Below, piece after piece: positions 8,123 through 14,874 of a stretch of DNA of 17,147 nt (within the stretch, counting starts at the first letter, position 1; every line of letters begins with the position of its first letter). This DNA comes from Bacillota bacterium (lineage in GTDB: Bacteria; Bacillota; Dethiobacteria; DTU022), in the NCBI GenBank assembly GCA_012797095.1, contig JAAZPS010000319.1:1-17147 (forward strand). Direction: 5' to 3'. The notes beneath the pieces were generated by a model. That model searched no databases. It worked only from the letters and a program-made list of their open reading frames with translations, and was not told the origin of the DNA. The translations under genes were made by a program, and so were the position numbers.

Positions 8123-9040
8123 CTATTTCAGGAAGCCGCTGATAATGGTCTCCTCCGCCTCTTCTTCCGATAGACCCAGAGACATCAATTTGATCAACTG
8201 ATCCCCGGCGATCTTGCCGATGGCTGCCTCGTGGATCAGCTCCGCGGCGGCGTTTTCAGCCCAGATTTCGGGGATGGAGCGAACGACTGCGCGATCCATG
8301 ATGATGGAATCGCATTCCACGTGACCGCGGCCCCTGGCGTGAGCGATCAGGCGCGGCTGAAAGAGCTGCTTGGAGCTGCCCCGGGCCACGGAGCGGGAGA
8401 TGATCCGGGCGGTGCTGTCATCCCCGATCAGCTTGACCACGACATCGCTGCGCGCCTCCTGGGTGCCGTCTGTCATCAGCCGCTCGAACATGGCCAGCCT
8501 CCCGCCGGCTTCAACCTGGGCCTGCGTCTCCCGGACCGTATCATCGACCCCGCGGATCTGGATCAGCTCCAGCTCGGCAGAAGCTTCCTCCTCCACCAGG
8601 AGCACGGTCTTCGGGTTGAGGATCCGCTTTCCTTTCCCTTCACCCTCGCCGTAATGTTTTTCCGTGTAGTGCAGGATCGCGCCGCGCCGGATCAGGATCT
8701 CATGGATGCCGTCATGGCGCGCTTCGGCATGACCGGGGTTGTGAATACCGCACCCGGCGATCAGGAGGATCTCTGCACCCGCCCCGATCTCGATAGTATT
8801 GTAGACCCGGTCGGAGAGACCGGTGGCGGTGATAATGACGGGAAGATGAACCGTGCCTTTCGCGCCCGGCTCCACGATCACGTCAAGGCCGGGTTGATCC
8901 TTTTTCGGCCTGATCTCTATCCCCGGAACGGAGCGCTGTTCGATCCCGCGACCGTCCTTGCGGATATTGAAGGCGCCCGGCGGGGATTGCTGCAGGTCGG
9001 CGATGCGGTGAAGCATCTCTTTATCGAGAGCAGTCAGCAT
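8123..9040 (-). CDS. sufB: SufB-type Fe-S cluster scaffold of a minimal SufBC (SMS-like) system
   Basis: A 305-aa SufB/SufD-family beta-helix protein that holds or builds Fe-S clusters together with the SufC ATPase in the cytoplasm. It is much shorter than E. coli SufB (about 495 aa), as in the two-gene ancestral form called SMS. The family core is clear: GHVECDSIIMD places Cys243 at the position of E. coli SufB Cys405, and LIHEAAIGKIAGDQL places His270-Glu271 at the SufB His433-Glu434 pair. The Cys marks it as SufB-like, not SufD-like. An additional Cys97 lies in AGCGIHNPGHAE. The frame stays open to 9094, but ATG 9040 is chosen because GAGGAGGG (complement of 9048-9055) sits seven bases upstream. 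It overlaps sufC by 20 nt. Neither a cysteine desulfurase nor SufU is in the window. Confidence 0.93.
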   Translation of the reverse strand: MLTALDKEMLHRIADLQQSPPGAFNIRKDGRGIEQRSVPGIEIRPKKDQPGLDVIVEPGAKGTVHLPVIITATGLSDRVYNTIEIGAGAEILLIAGCGIHNPGHAEARHDGIHEILIRRGAILHYTEKHYGEGEGKGKRILNPKTVLLVEEEASAELELIQIRGVDDTVRETQAQVEAGGRLAMFERLMTDGTQEARSDVVVKLIGDDSTARIISRSVARGSSKQLFQPRLIAHARGRGHVECDSIIMDRAVVRSIPEIWAENAAAELIHEAAIGKIAGDQLIKLMSLGLSEEEAEETIISGFLK

Positions 9041-9767
9041 GGGGCATCCCTCCTCTGGGGCAATCCCGGCGGCAGCTGCAGCGGGTGCTTTCACGGATCT
9101 GGGGCCAGATCTCCGCCTGGCTGCCGCGCAGGGTGACAGTGCCGTCTTCCAGCAAGATGATCTCGTCGACCATATTCAGGATCTTCTCCTGGTGCGAGAT
9201 GATGATGGTGGTGCCGTTAGGGCGGTGGCTTGAACCGATCACCTCGACGAGCTGCTCGAAACTCCATAGATCGATCCCCGCTTCGGGTTCGTCGAAGATA
9301 CGCAGATCCGGATCCTGGGCGAGCAGGGTGGCGACCTCGATACGCTTGCTCTCGCCCCCGGAAAGGCTGGCGTCGAGGGGACGCTCCAGGTATTCGTCGG
9401 GGCAGAGGCCGATCTTCAGCAGCGGCCAACATTCATGGTTGCCGGAACGGCGCATGGCGATCTCCATCATATCGGTCACCCGCAGTCCTTTGAAGCGGGC
9501 CGGGTGCTGGAAGGCATAGCCGATCCCCTTGCGGGCGCGCTCCGCAATTCCCAGAGCGGTGATATCTTCACCCTTGTAGATCACCTGCCCGGTGGTGGGA
9601 AGATGGATCCCCATGATCACCCGGGCCAGGGATGATTTGCCGCTGCCGTTGGGTCCGGTTAGGGCATAGATCCGGCCTCTTTCAAAAGTGAGGCTGATCC
9701 CCTCCAGGATGGTGCTCTCTTTTTCATCACTCAAGAATTTCAAACCGATCTGTTTCAGCTCCAGCAT
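9021..9767 (-). CDS. sufC: SufC-type ATPase of the minimal Fe-S assembly system
   Basis: A 248-aa ABC-type ATPase, the SufC partner of the overlapping downstream sufB. Motifs in order: Walker A GPNGSGKS (38-45), Q-loop in GYAFQHPARF (Gln87), signature LSGGESKR (135-142), Walker B LRIFDEPEAGID (155-166) and switch His192 in IISHQ. QHPARFKGLRVTDM is typical of SufC rather than of importer ATPases. It is the first gene of the pair; ATG 9767 is preceded by AAGGAG (complement of 9775-9780). The C-terminal tail is odd: the last ~20 residues hold four cysteines (230, 232, 236, 246) in a CSCRRDC...ADC pattern absent from E. coli SufC as I know it. That tail is encoded across the sufB ribosome site and start. 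Confidence 0.94.
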   Translation of the reverse strand: MLELKQIGLKFLSDEKESTILEGISLTFERGRIYALTGPNGSGKSSLARVIMGIHLPTTGQVIYKGEDITALGIAERARKGIGYAFQHPARFKGLRVTDMMEIAMRRSGNHECWPLLKIGLCPDEYLERPLDASLSGGESKRIEVATLLAQDPDLRIFDEPEAGIDLWSFEQLVEVIGSSHRPNGTTIIISHQEKILNMVDEIILLEDGTVTLRGSQAEIWPQIRESTRCSCRRDCPRGGMPHADCSR

Positions 9768-9794
9768 GGCTGCTCTCCTTCCTGTGGGATGATC

Positions 9795-9869
9795 CTGCCG
9801 CAGCGGATCTACGGCGGCAGTCCCGGTGTCTCCGGAAAAAGATCTTCCACCCCTTCACCCCTTTCCGGA
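9795..9869 (-). promoter_or_regulatory. structured 5' leader of the sufCB operon (two hairpins)
   Basis: Between the predicted promoter and sufC lies about 145 nt of leader. On the transcript, TCCGGAAA (complement of 9862-9869) pairs with TTTCCGGA (complement of 9831-9838) around a 23-nt purine-rich loop, and CTGCCGC (complement of 9814-9820) pairs with GCGGCAG (complement of 9795-9801) around a 12-nt loop. I do not recognise a known riboswitch class. Leader-level control of Fe-S assembly is possible but unproven. Confidence 0.35.
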
Positions 9870-9917
9870 TCTTCCTTCAGCCTGCGGGAAAAAGGGCGGC
9901 GCACCGGATTGGTCTAA

Positions 9918-9946
9918 AATATAGCATATCCTGCCCGCCCTGACCA
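9918..9946 (-). promoter_or_regulatory. extended -10 sigma-A-type promoter for sufCB
   Basis: Reading leftward on the minus strand: TGGTCA (-35, 4 of 6 matches) at 9941-9946, a 17-bp spacer, then TATATT (-10) at 9918-9923 directly preceded by TGC, the extended -10 TGn. Transcription should start near 9911, giving a leader of about 145 nt before sufC ATG at 9767. This is the best promoter in the window by motif and spacing. Confidence 0.6.
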
Positions 9947-9948
9947 GG

Positions 9949-9972
9949 AAAAAAGCGTGGGTCTATTCCACG
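9949..9972 (-). terminator. weak intrinsic terminator at the end of fakA
   Basis: On the minus strand CGTGG and CCACG (complements of 9968-9972 and 9956-9960) form a 5-bp stem around a 7-nt loop that includes the fakA stop codon, followed by C and six T's (complement of 9949-9954). The stem is short, so termination may be partial; its T-run sits next to the sufCB -35 box. Confidence 0.4.
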
Positions 9973-11654
9973 GCCAGGATATAGTAATAGATCGGCTGGC
10001 CACCGTACTTGAGCTCCACCTCCACCCCGGGATGAGCTGCCTCCACCGCCCGGGCCAGCGCTTCCGCCTCGCTGCGGGTGATCTCCTTTCCGTAAAGGAT
10101 GGTTACCAGTTCATCGTCTTCGCCAAGCATGCGGCAGATCAGCTCGAGGGTGGTGGGGGTGAGCTTCTCACCACTGCAGCAAAGGTCTCCGTCGTAGAGG
10201 CCGAGGAAGGAACCCTTGGCAACCTTTTTTCCCTCTAGAACTGTCTCCCTGGTCGCATAAGTGGCTTCCCCTGATTTGACCTGCTTCAGGCTTGCCTCCA
10301 TCGAGCTGATATTGAGGGCGAGCGCGGCCTGCGGATTGAAAGCGACGAGGGCGCTTAACCCCTGGGCGATGGAACGGCTGCCGATCACCGCCACCTCCTT
10401 GGCCGACAGTTTCTGGACCTGGCGGGCGACCATCTGGATATTTTTGTTGTTCGGCAGGATGATCACCCGCTCCGTGGGAATCTGCTGCACCGCGTTGAAC
10501 AGATCCTCCACCCGGGGGTTCATCGTCTGACCCCCGTAGACGATCTCATCGGCGCCGAGGTTGAGGAACAGCTCCTTGAGCCCTTCGCCAAAGGAGACGG
10601 CAATGATGCCGGTATCTTCCTTGCTCCTGGGCTTTCGGGGATCGGAGAGCGCGACCACGGTCTCAACGGGGGGCTGCAGATTGAAGATATGGCGGTGCTG
10701 ATCGGTCATATTGTCGATCTTGATATCATGGAGGGAGCCATGGGCCGAGCAAAGAGACAGCACTGCACCGGGATCGGCGGTGTGCAGGTGCACCTTGATG
10801 ATCCCGTCCTGTCTCACCAGAAGGAGTGAATCGCCAAGCGGCTCAAGCTCCCTTTCCAGTGCTGCCGCCGGAGAGCTCCCCTTGATGATCAGCTCGGTAC
10901 AGTAAGGGTGGGCCAGGGCGGGGAGATTATCCGCCGGTCCTCCCTTCGCCCCCGGGACGCGTTCATCCCTGGCGGCAACAGTCGCTGCCCCCTTGCGGGC
11001 GAGGATCTCTCCGAGAGCGTGCTGTACGGCGAAAAGGCAGCCCTCCAGGAAAACGACCAGACCCAGGCCGCCGGCATCGACCACGCCGGCCTGCTGCAGC
11101 GCGGGCAGCATTGCCGTTGTCCGGGCCAGCGCCTCCCGGCCGCCCTCGATGGCGGTCTCGATAATCTGAATGAGATCGGCTCCGCTGCGTGCTGCGCTTC
11201 GGGCACCGCGGGCGGTTCCCCGGGCGACGGTGAGAATGGTTCCCTCCACCGGTTTGGATACGGCCTTGTAGGCATAGACAATGCCGTACTGGAAGGCCCT
11301 GCTCAGATCGGCGGTGGAGGCGACCTTTCTATCCTGCAGCCCCCTGGCGATCCCACGCAGCAGCTGGGATAGGATCACCCCGGAATTCCCCCGGGCACCC
11401 ATCAGCGCGCTTGAAGCGGTTTTCAGGGAAAGCTCGCCGATAAGATCGCCCCGGTAAGCAAGTGCCGCCTCTGCTGCGGCTGCCAGGGTCATACTCATAT
11501 TGGTTCCGGTATCGCCGTCGGGTACGGGAAAAACATTGAGCTCGTTGATCGTCTCCTTTTCCCGGTCAAAAAAGAAACTTGCACCGACGATCATTTTCTT
11601 AAAATCGGCCGCGCTGATCGCCAGTTCACTGTTGTTGATTCCTGTTCCTGTCAA
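9963..11654 (-). CDS. fakA: YloV/FakA family fatty acid kinase catalytic subunit (DhaL + DAK1-like domains)
   Basis: Encodes 563 aa. FakA phosphorylates fatty acids held by FakB (DegV) proteins with ATP, making acyl-phosphate for phospholipid synthesis in many Bacillota. The N-terminal DhaL domain (about 10-205) shows NVFPVPDGDTGTNM with Asp46 and Asp48 as Mg-ATP ligands, then GARGNSGVILSQ and GVVDAGGLGLVVFLEG. A middle domain (about 240-340, with CTELIIKG) and a C-terminal DAK1_2-type domain (about 345-563, with VIILPNNKNI and ending YYYILAVE) follow, the full YloV layout. The frame is open to 11774, but that start would lie inside degV. TTG 11654 is chosen: GGGAGG (complement of 11662-11667) is seven bases upstream and gives the normal N-terminal length. 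It lies 28 nt after degV, its likely FakB partner. Confidence 0.92.
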   Translation of the reverse strand: MTGTGINNSELAISAADFKKMIVGASFFFDREKETINELNVFPVPDGDTGTNMSMTLAAAAEAALAYRGDLIGELSLKTASSALMGARGNSGVILSQLLRGIARGLQDRKVASTADLSRAFQYGIVYAYKAVSKPVEGTILTVARGTARGARSAARSGADLIQIIETAIEGGREALARTTAMLPALQQAGVVDAGGLGLVVFLEGCLFAVQHALGEILARKGAATVAARDERVPGAKGGPADNLPALAHPYCTELIIKGSSPAAALERELEPLGDSLLLVRQDGIIKVHLHTADPGAVLSLCSAHGSLHDIKIDNMTDQHRHIFNLQPPVETVVALSDPRKPRSKEDTGIIAVSFGEGLKELFLNLGADEIVYGGQTMNPRVEDLFNAVQQIPTERVIILPNNKNIQMVARQVQKLSAKEVAVIGSRSIAQGLSALVAFNPQAALALNISSMEASLKQVKSGEATYATRETVLEGKKVAKGSFLGLYDGDLCCSGEKLTPTTLELICRMLGEDDELVTILYGKEITRSEAEALARAVEAAHPGVEVELKYGGQPIYYYILAVE

Positions 11655-11682
11655 CTGGATGCCTCCCTCGGAAACCTTTCTC

Positions 11683-12519
11683 CTAGTCGCGCCCCCAGAA
11701 ACCGATGCCGACCAGCCCCGGTCCGCCGTGGATACTGAGAACCGGGCCAAACTCTCTGATTCCCACGATGGCATGGGGTGCCGCCTGCAGAACCAGCTCC
11801 TTGATCGAGGCGGCCTCCTCCGGTGCGGCGCAGTGGACCACGGCTACCTGCAGCTGCTTTCTTTCCCGGGGCAGCTCGGCCAGCATTCTCTGGATGGCCC
11901 GGCGTCTGGTTCTGACCTTCTCAAAAACCTCGACCACGCCCTCGGAAAACCAAAGAATCGGTTTGATCTGCAGCAGCGATCCGAGCAGGGCCTGCGCTCC
12001 GCCGATCCGGCCCCCCCTTTTCAGATATTCGAGGGTGTCGGGAATAAAGAAGGAGCGAAGTTCCTTCACCCCCTGCTCCAGGGCGGCGGCGATGGTAGTC
12101 CGGTCAAGCCCCTCCTCGGCCCACCGGGCCGCCGCCAGAACCAGAAGGGCCAGCGGTGCTGCAGTGGTGGCGGAGTCGATCAGGGTAATTTTACCGGGAT
12201 CAACCATGGCCGCAGCGCCGGCGGCGCTGTTGTAAGTACCGCTCAGCCGGGCAGAAACGTGGATCGAGATGATCTCCTTGCCTCTGGCAAGCAGGGCGGT
12301 ATACGCCTCGGCGAAAGCACCCACAGCCGGTTGAGAGGTGAAGGGCATTTTCCTCGATCGGTTCACGCGGTCAAAAAATTCGGCGGCGTCGACCAGCTCA
12401 TCATCGATGGACCCGTCCTCGAAGTTTACCGTCAGCGGAATTACCGTAATTCCGTACCGGGTTATCTCCTCCGGCGAAAGGTAGGCGGTGGAGTCTGTGA
12501 CCAGCGCAATTCTATTCAT
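11683..12519 (-). CDS. fakB: DegV family fatty-acid-binding protein (FakB-like)
   Basis: Encodes 278 aa, the normal DegV length. DegV/FakB proteins bind one fatty acid in a deep tunnel and present its carboxylate to FakA for phosphorylation. Family features: start MNRIALVTDSTAYL, TSQP at 61-64, SARLSGTYNSA (Ser93-Gly94-Thr95), LKRGGRIGG (166-173, with Arg171) and the C-terminal GPVLSIHGGPGLVGIGF (258-274, with His264) that lines the head-group pocket. ATG 12519 is preceded on the message by a G-rich AAGGGGG about 9 bases away. The yloV-type fakA gene lies only 28 nt downstream, which strongly supports a dedicated FakAB pair. Chain-length preference cannot be read from the sequence. Confidence 0.93.
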   Translation of the reverse strand: MNRIALVTDSTAYLSPEEITRYGITVIPLTVNFEDGSIDDELVDAAEFFDRVNRSRKMPFTSQPAVGAFAEAYTALLARGKEIISIHVSARLSGTYNSAAGAAAMVDPGKITLIDSATTAAPLALLVLAAARWAEEGLDRTTIAAALEQGVKELRSFFIPDTLEYLKRGGRIGGAQALLGSLLQIKPILWFSEGVVEVFEKVRTRRRAIQRMLAELPRERKQLQVAVVHCAAPEEAASIKELVLQAAPHAIVGIREFGPVLSIHGGPGLVGIGFWGRD

Positions 12520-12594
12520 CCTATGACCCCCTTGGCAGTAGATTGGATTTTCAACGAGCGGGCGGTAGATCCGGATCAGGTTGCCAGGGGAATC

Positions 12595-13146
12595 TTATTT
12601 TTCCCGGGGCATGCAGATGATCTCCTTGACGATGGTATCGAAAAAGTTGTTTGAATGCGCCGGAATGATCACGCAGGAGCTGTCGGCTCCCCGGCCGCTG
12701 CCGGCGATGGCGATGATCTCTTCGCCGTAAGGGATCAGCCCGGCATCAAGGGCCATCACACTGATCTCCACGCAGACCTTGACCCCCTGGCCGAACATTC
12801 GCAGGGCCGAGGCAACAATCTCTGCCGGATAGACTCCCTGAAATTTATTTCGCAGGCCGCGGTCGATGCCGGCCAGAAGATGGGTTGTGGTGAGCAGCTT
12901 GAGCCCCTTCTCACCCAGAGCAGCCCTCATCTCAGCAGCGATCTCATCTTCACCCGGGCCGGCAAAACCGATATGATGGGTTACACAGGTGATCTGAAAG
13001 TCCTTTCCCTTATCGCCGAGCTTCCTGGCGGTCTCCCCGCTGTTGGAGGCGATCACCAGTTGATCGATCTTCAGCTCGTCGGCTCTTTTCAAGGCCGCTT
13101 CGATGGTTGCGTCGGTATTGACGGGACCTCTCTCTTTCCAGTACAT
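12595..13146 (-). CDS. stand-alone pyruvate kinase C-terminal (alpha/beta) domain protein
   Basis: Encodes 183 aa resembling only the C-terminal allosteric domain of pyruvate kinase (PF02887), with no catalytic TIM barrel. Similar solo proteins occur in archaea and clostridia; I know of no established function. Visible signs: start MYWKERGPVNTDATIEAALKRA, the phosphate-binding-like loop IASNSGETARKL (32-43), ITCVTHHIGFAGPGEDEI, and IIAIAGSGRGADSSCVIIPA toward the end. The frame extends to 13179, but ATG 13146 has GAGGGAGG ten bases upstream and matches the usual N-terminus. It is probably first in an operon with degV (75-nt gap) and fakA. A link to fatty acid phosphorylation or to phosphorylated-sugar sensing is only inferred from context. 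Confidence 0.85.
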   Translation of the reverse strand: MYWKERGPVNTDATIEAALKRADELKIDQLVIASNSGETARKLGDKGKDFQITCVTHHIGFAGPGEDEIAAEMRAALGEKGLKLLTTTHLLAGIDRGLRNKFQGVYPAEIVASALRMFGQGVKVCVEISVMALDAGLIPYGEEIIAIAGSGRGADSSCVIIPAHSNNFFDTIVKEIICMPREK

Positions 13147-13192
13147 CTTTTTTGTTCCTCCCTCTGCAAAGCGATTCAAAGCTATTTTTCCT

Positions 13193-13201
13193 ATCTTACC
13201 A
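13193..13201 (-). promoter_or_regulatory. candidate extended -10 for the pyruvate-kinase-C/fakB/fakA operon
   Basis: On the minus strand TGG followed by TAAGAT (complement of 13193-13201) fits an extended -10 (TGnTATAAT, 4 of 6 in the hexamer). No matching -35 is visible 16-18 bp upstream. It lies 47 bp before ATG 13146 in an A/T-rich stretch. Confidence 0.3.
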
Positions 13202-13214
13202 TAAAAATTTCATC

Positions 13215-13251
13215 TGACGGCATATAATTGTCCGCCAGGGTTTTGACGGCA
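13215..13251 (+). repeat. 8-bp direct repeat TGACGGCA in the divergent promoter region
   Basis: TGACGGCA occurs at 13215-13222 and again at 13244-13251, 29 bp apart start to start (almost three helical turns). The second copy overlaps the TTGACG -35 box of the plus-strand promoter, and the first abuts a TATAAT (13223-13228). The arrangement could be a regulator binding site, or chance. Confidence 0.3.
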
Positions 13252-13272
13252 GCAGGCCAGGCGGGTTTTAAA
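13243..13272 (+). promoter_or_regulatory. candidate promoter for the CoA-transferase gene
   Basis: TTGACG (13243-13248, 5 of 6 matches to the -35 consensus) followed after 18 bp by TTTAAA (13267-13272); TAAAAT at 13269-13274 is an alternative with a 20-bp spacer. The predicted start lies about 80 nt before ATG 13362. The -35 is good; the -10 is mediocre. Confidence 0.45.
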
Positions 13273-13361
13273 ATAAAGGATCTTTAAAACATTCTGTCGA
13301 AATAAAAGTATGTTCCGGGGTCCGGGGAAAGAGCAACAAATATCTTAAGGAGCAGCGAATA

Positions 13362-14735
13362 ATGAAATGGCATGATCTTTACAAAAAGAAACTTATCTCT
13401 GTAGAAGATGCGGTCAAGGTGGTCCGTTCAGGGGATCGAGTGGTTCTCTCCCACTGTGCCGGTGAATCCTTGACCCTGAGCCGAGCGCTGGTCGAGCGGG
13501 CACCGCAGCTCGAGAATGTCACCATCATCCACTTCTTGATGCTGGGGCCGAATCGGTTTTGCAAGCCGGGAATGGAGAAACATTTTTCCCATCTCTCATT
13601 ATTTACCGGAGAATCTGTCCGGGGGGCGGTTAATACCGGCCGGGCTGATTTCACCCCCTGTTTCTTCTCCGAGGTGCCGCGGCTTTTTCGGGAGGGCTAC
13701 CTCCCCGTTGACCGGGCCCTGGTTCACCTCAGTCCGCCGGATGAACACGGTTTTATGAGTTTCGGTGTTTCCGTCGATTATACCAGGGTGGCCACCTACT
13801 GCGCTGATACAGTGGTGGCGGTGGTCAATCCCCGGATGCCCCGCACCCTCGGGGACAGCTTTATTCATCTTTCAGAGGTGGATTATATCACCGAAGTCGA
13901 GGAGCCGGTCATCGCGGTTCCATTTGCCCGGATCGGGCCCGTTGAGGAGGCGATCGGCCGTCATGTGGCCTCGCTGGTAGAAGATGAGGCTACCCTGCAG
14001 CTCGGTATCGGTGCGATTCCCGATGCCACATTGAGATTCTTGACCGATAAAAAAGATCTGGGGATTCATACGGAGATGTTCTCTGACGGGGTGGTTGACC
14101 TTGTCGAGGCCGGGGTGATCAACAACAGGAAAAAAACACTTCATCCGGGCAAATTGATCTGTACCTTTCTCATGGGGACGCGCAAGCTGTACGATTTTGT
14201 GGATAACAATCCCGCTGTGGAGATGTATTCAGTCGATTATACCAACGATCCTTTCATTATCGGGAAAAACAACAAGATCGTCTCGATAAACGGCGCCCTG
14301 GAGGTGGATCTCACCGGTCAGGTTTGTGCCGATTCCATAGGCTATACCCAGTACAGCGGGGTCGGGGGCCAGGTGGACTTTGTCCGCGGTTCCGCCCGCT
14401 CTCCGGGGGGAAAATCGATCATCGTTCTTCCGTCCACGGCTGCGGATGGAGCGGTCTCTCGCATCAGCGTGGCCCTCTCCGAAGGCGCTTCGGTGACAAC
14501 AACGCGCAACGATGTTCATTATGTGGTTACGGAATACGGTGTGGCCAACCTGCGCGGTAAAAGTTTCCGTCAAAGAGCCGAAGCGCTGATCGCCATCGCT
14601 CACCCCGATTTTCGCCGTGAGCTGAGCGAACAGGCCAGGGCAAAAAGATCGATCGTGCTTCCGCCGGCCTCGTTGGGCGAAGTGATTGTCGATGAAGGGG
14701 AGCAGGCCGCCGGGGCCGGCCCGGATCGGCAGTAG
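13362..14735 (+). CDS. acetyl-CoA hydrolase/transferase family CoA-transferase (4-hydroxybutyrate/butyrate type)
   Basis: Encodes 457 aa. Family enzymes move CoA between acyl-CoA and acetate, for example 4-hydroxybutyrate or butyrate, in fermentation or acid activation in the cytoplasm. The catalytic Glu is visible as Glu238 in GIHTEMFSDG, the same number recalled for Clostridium aminobutyricum 4-hydroxybutyrate CoA-transferase. Other motifs are GIGAIPDA (215-222), the oxyanion/CoA-binding GVGGQVDFVRG (333-343), and TEYGVANLRGKS near the C-terminus. ATG 13362 has AAGGAG at 13347-13352, nine bases before it. The true acyl substrate cannot be told from sequence: AbfT/Cat2-like and butyryl-CoA:acetate transferases are close. 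The gene is divergent from the pyruvate-kinase-C/FakAB operon and is followed after 139 nt by the GH57-like gene. Confidence 0.9.
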   Translation: MKWHDLYKKKLISVEDAVKVVRSGDRVVLSHCAGESLTLSRALVERAPQLENVTIIHFLMLGPNRFCKPGMEKHFSHLSLFTGESVRGAVNTGRADFTPCFFSEVPRLFREGYLPVDRALVHLSPPDEHGFMSFGVSVDYTRVATYCADTVVAVVNPRMPRTLGDSFIHLSEVDYITEVEEPVIAVPFARIGPVEEAIGRHVASLVEDEATLQLGIGAIPDATLRFLTDKKDLGIHTEMFSDGVVDLVEAGVINNRKKTLHPGKLICTFLMGTRKLYDFVDNNPAVEMYSVDYTNDPFIIGKNNKIVSINGALEVDLTGQVCADSIGYTQYSGVGGQVDFVRGSARSPGGKSIIVLPSTAADGAVSRISVALSEGASVTTTRNDVHYVVTEYGVANLRGKSFRQRAEALIAIAHPDFRRELSEQARAKRSIVLPPASLGEVIVDEGEQAAGAGPDRQ

Positions 14736-14772
14736 GCCCGGCACCTCTCTCCTGACCGCTGCCGGAACGCTG

Positions 14773-14801
14773 TTTACCCGGTTAACGACGGGGCATACTA
14801 T
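14773..14801 (+). promoter_or_regulatory. candidate promoter for the GH57-like gene
   Basis: TTTACC (14773-14778) and TACTAT (14796-14801) are separated by exactly 17 bp; each matches consensus at 4 of 6 positions. The -10 falls in the loop of a small CGGGG/CCCCG inverted repeat (14789-14793, 14805-14809). The start codon is 73 nt downstream. The motif is modest, so read-through from the CoA-transferase gene is also possible. Confidence 0.35.
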
Positions 14802-14874
14802 AGACCCCGGCGAGTTACCGGAAGGCAAACCCGGTGCCGCGGGCAAATCAGCATACAGGGAGAGAGGCGACCAG

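Noticed and set aside
8231..9136. A 301-codon plus-strand frame opposite sufB
   Set aside because: It lies antisense to sufB, whose conserved Cys and His-Glu residues are plain; the plus-strand product has no family features.
11500..12654. A 384-codon plus-strand frame across fakA and degV
   Set aside because: It is antisense to two well-identified genes and spans their boundary; the translation is low complexity.
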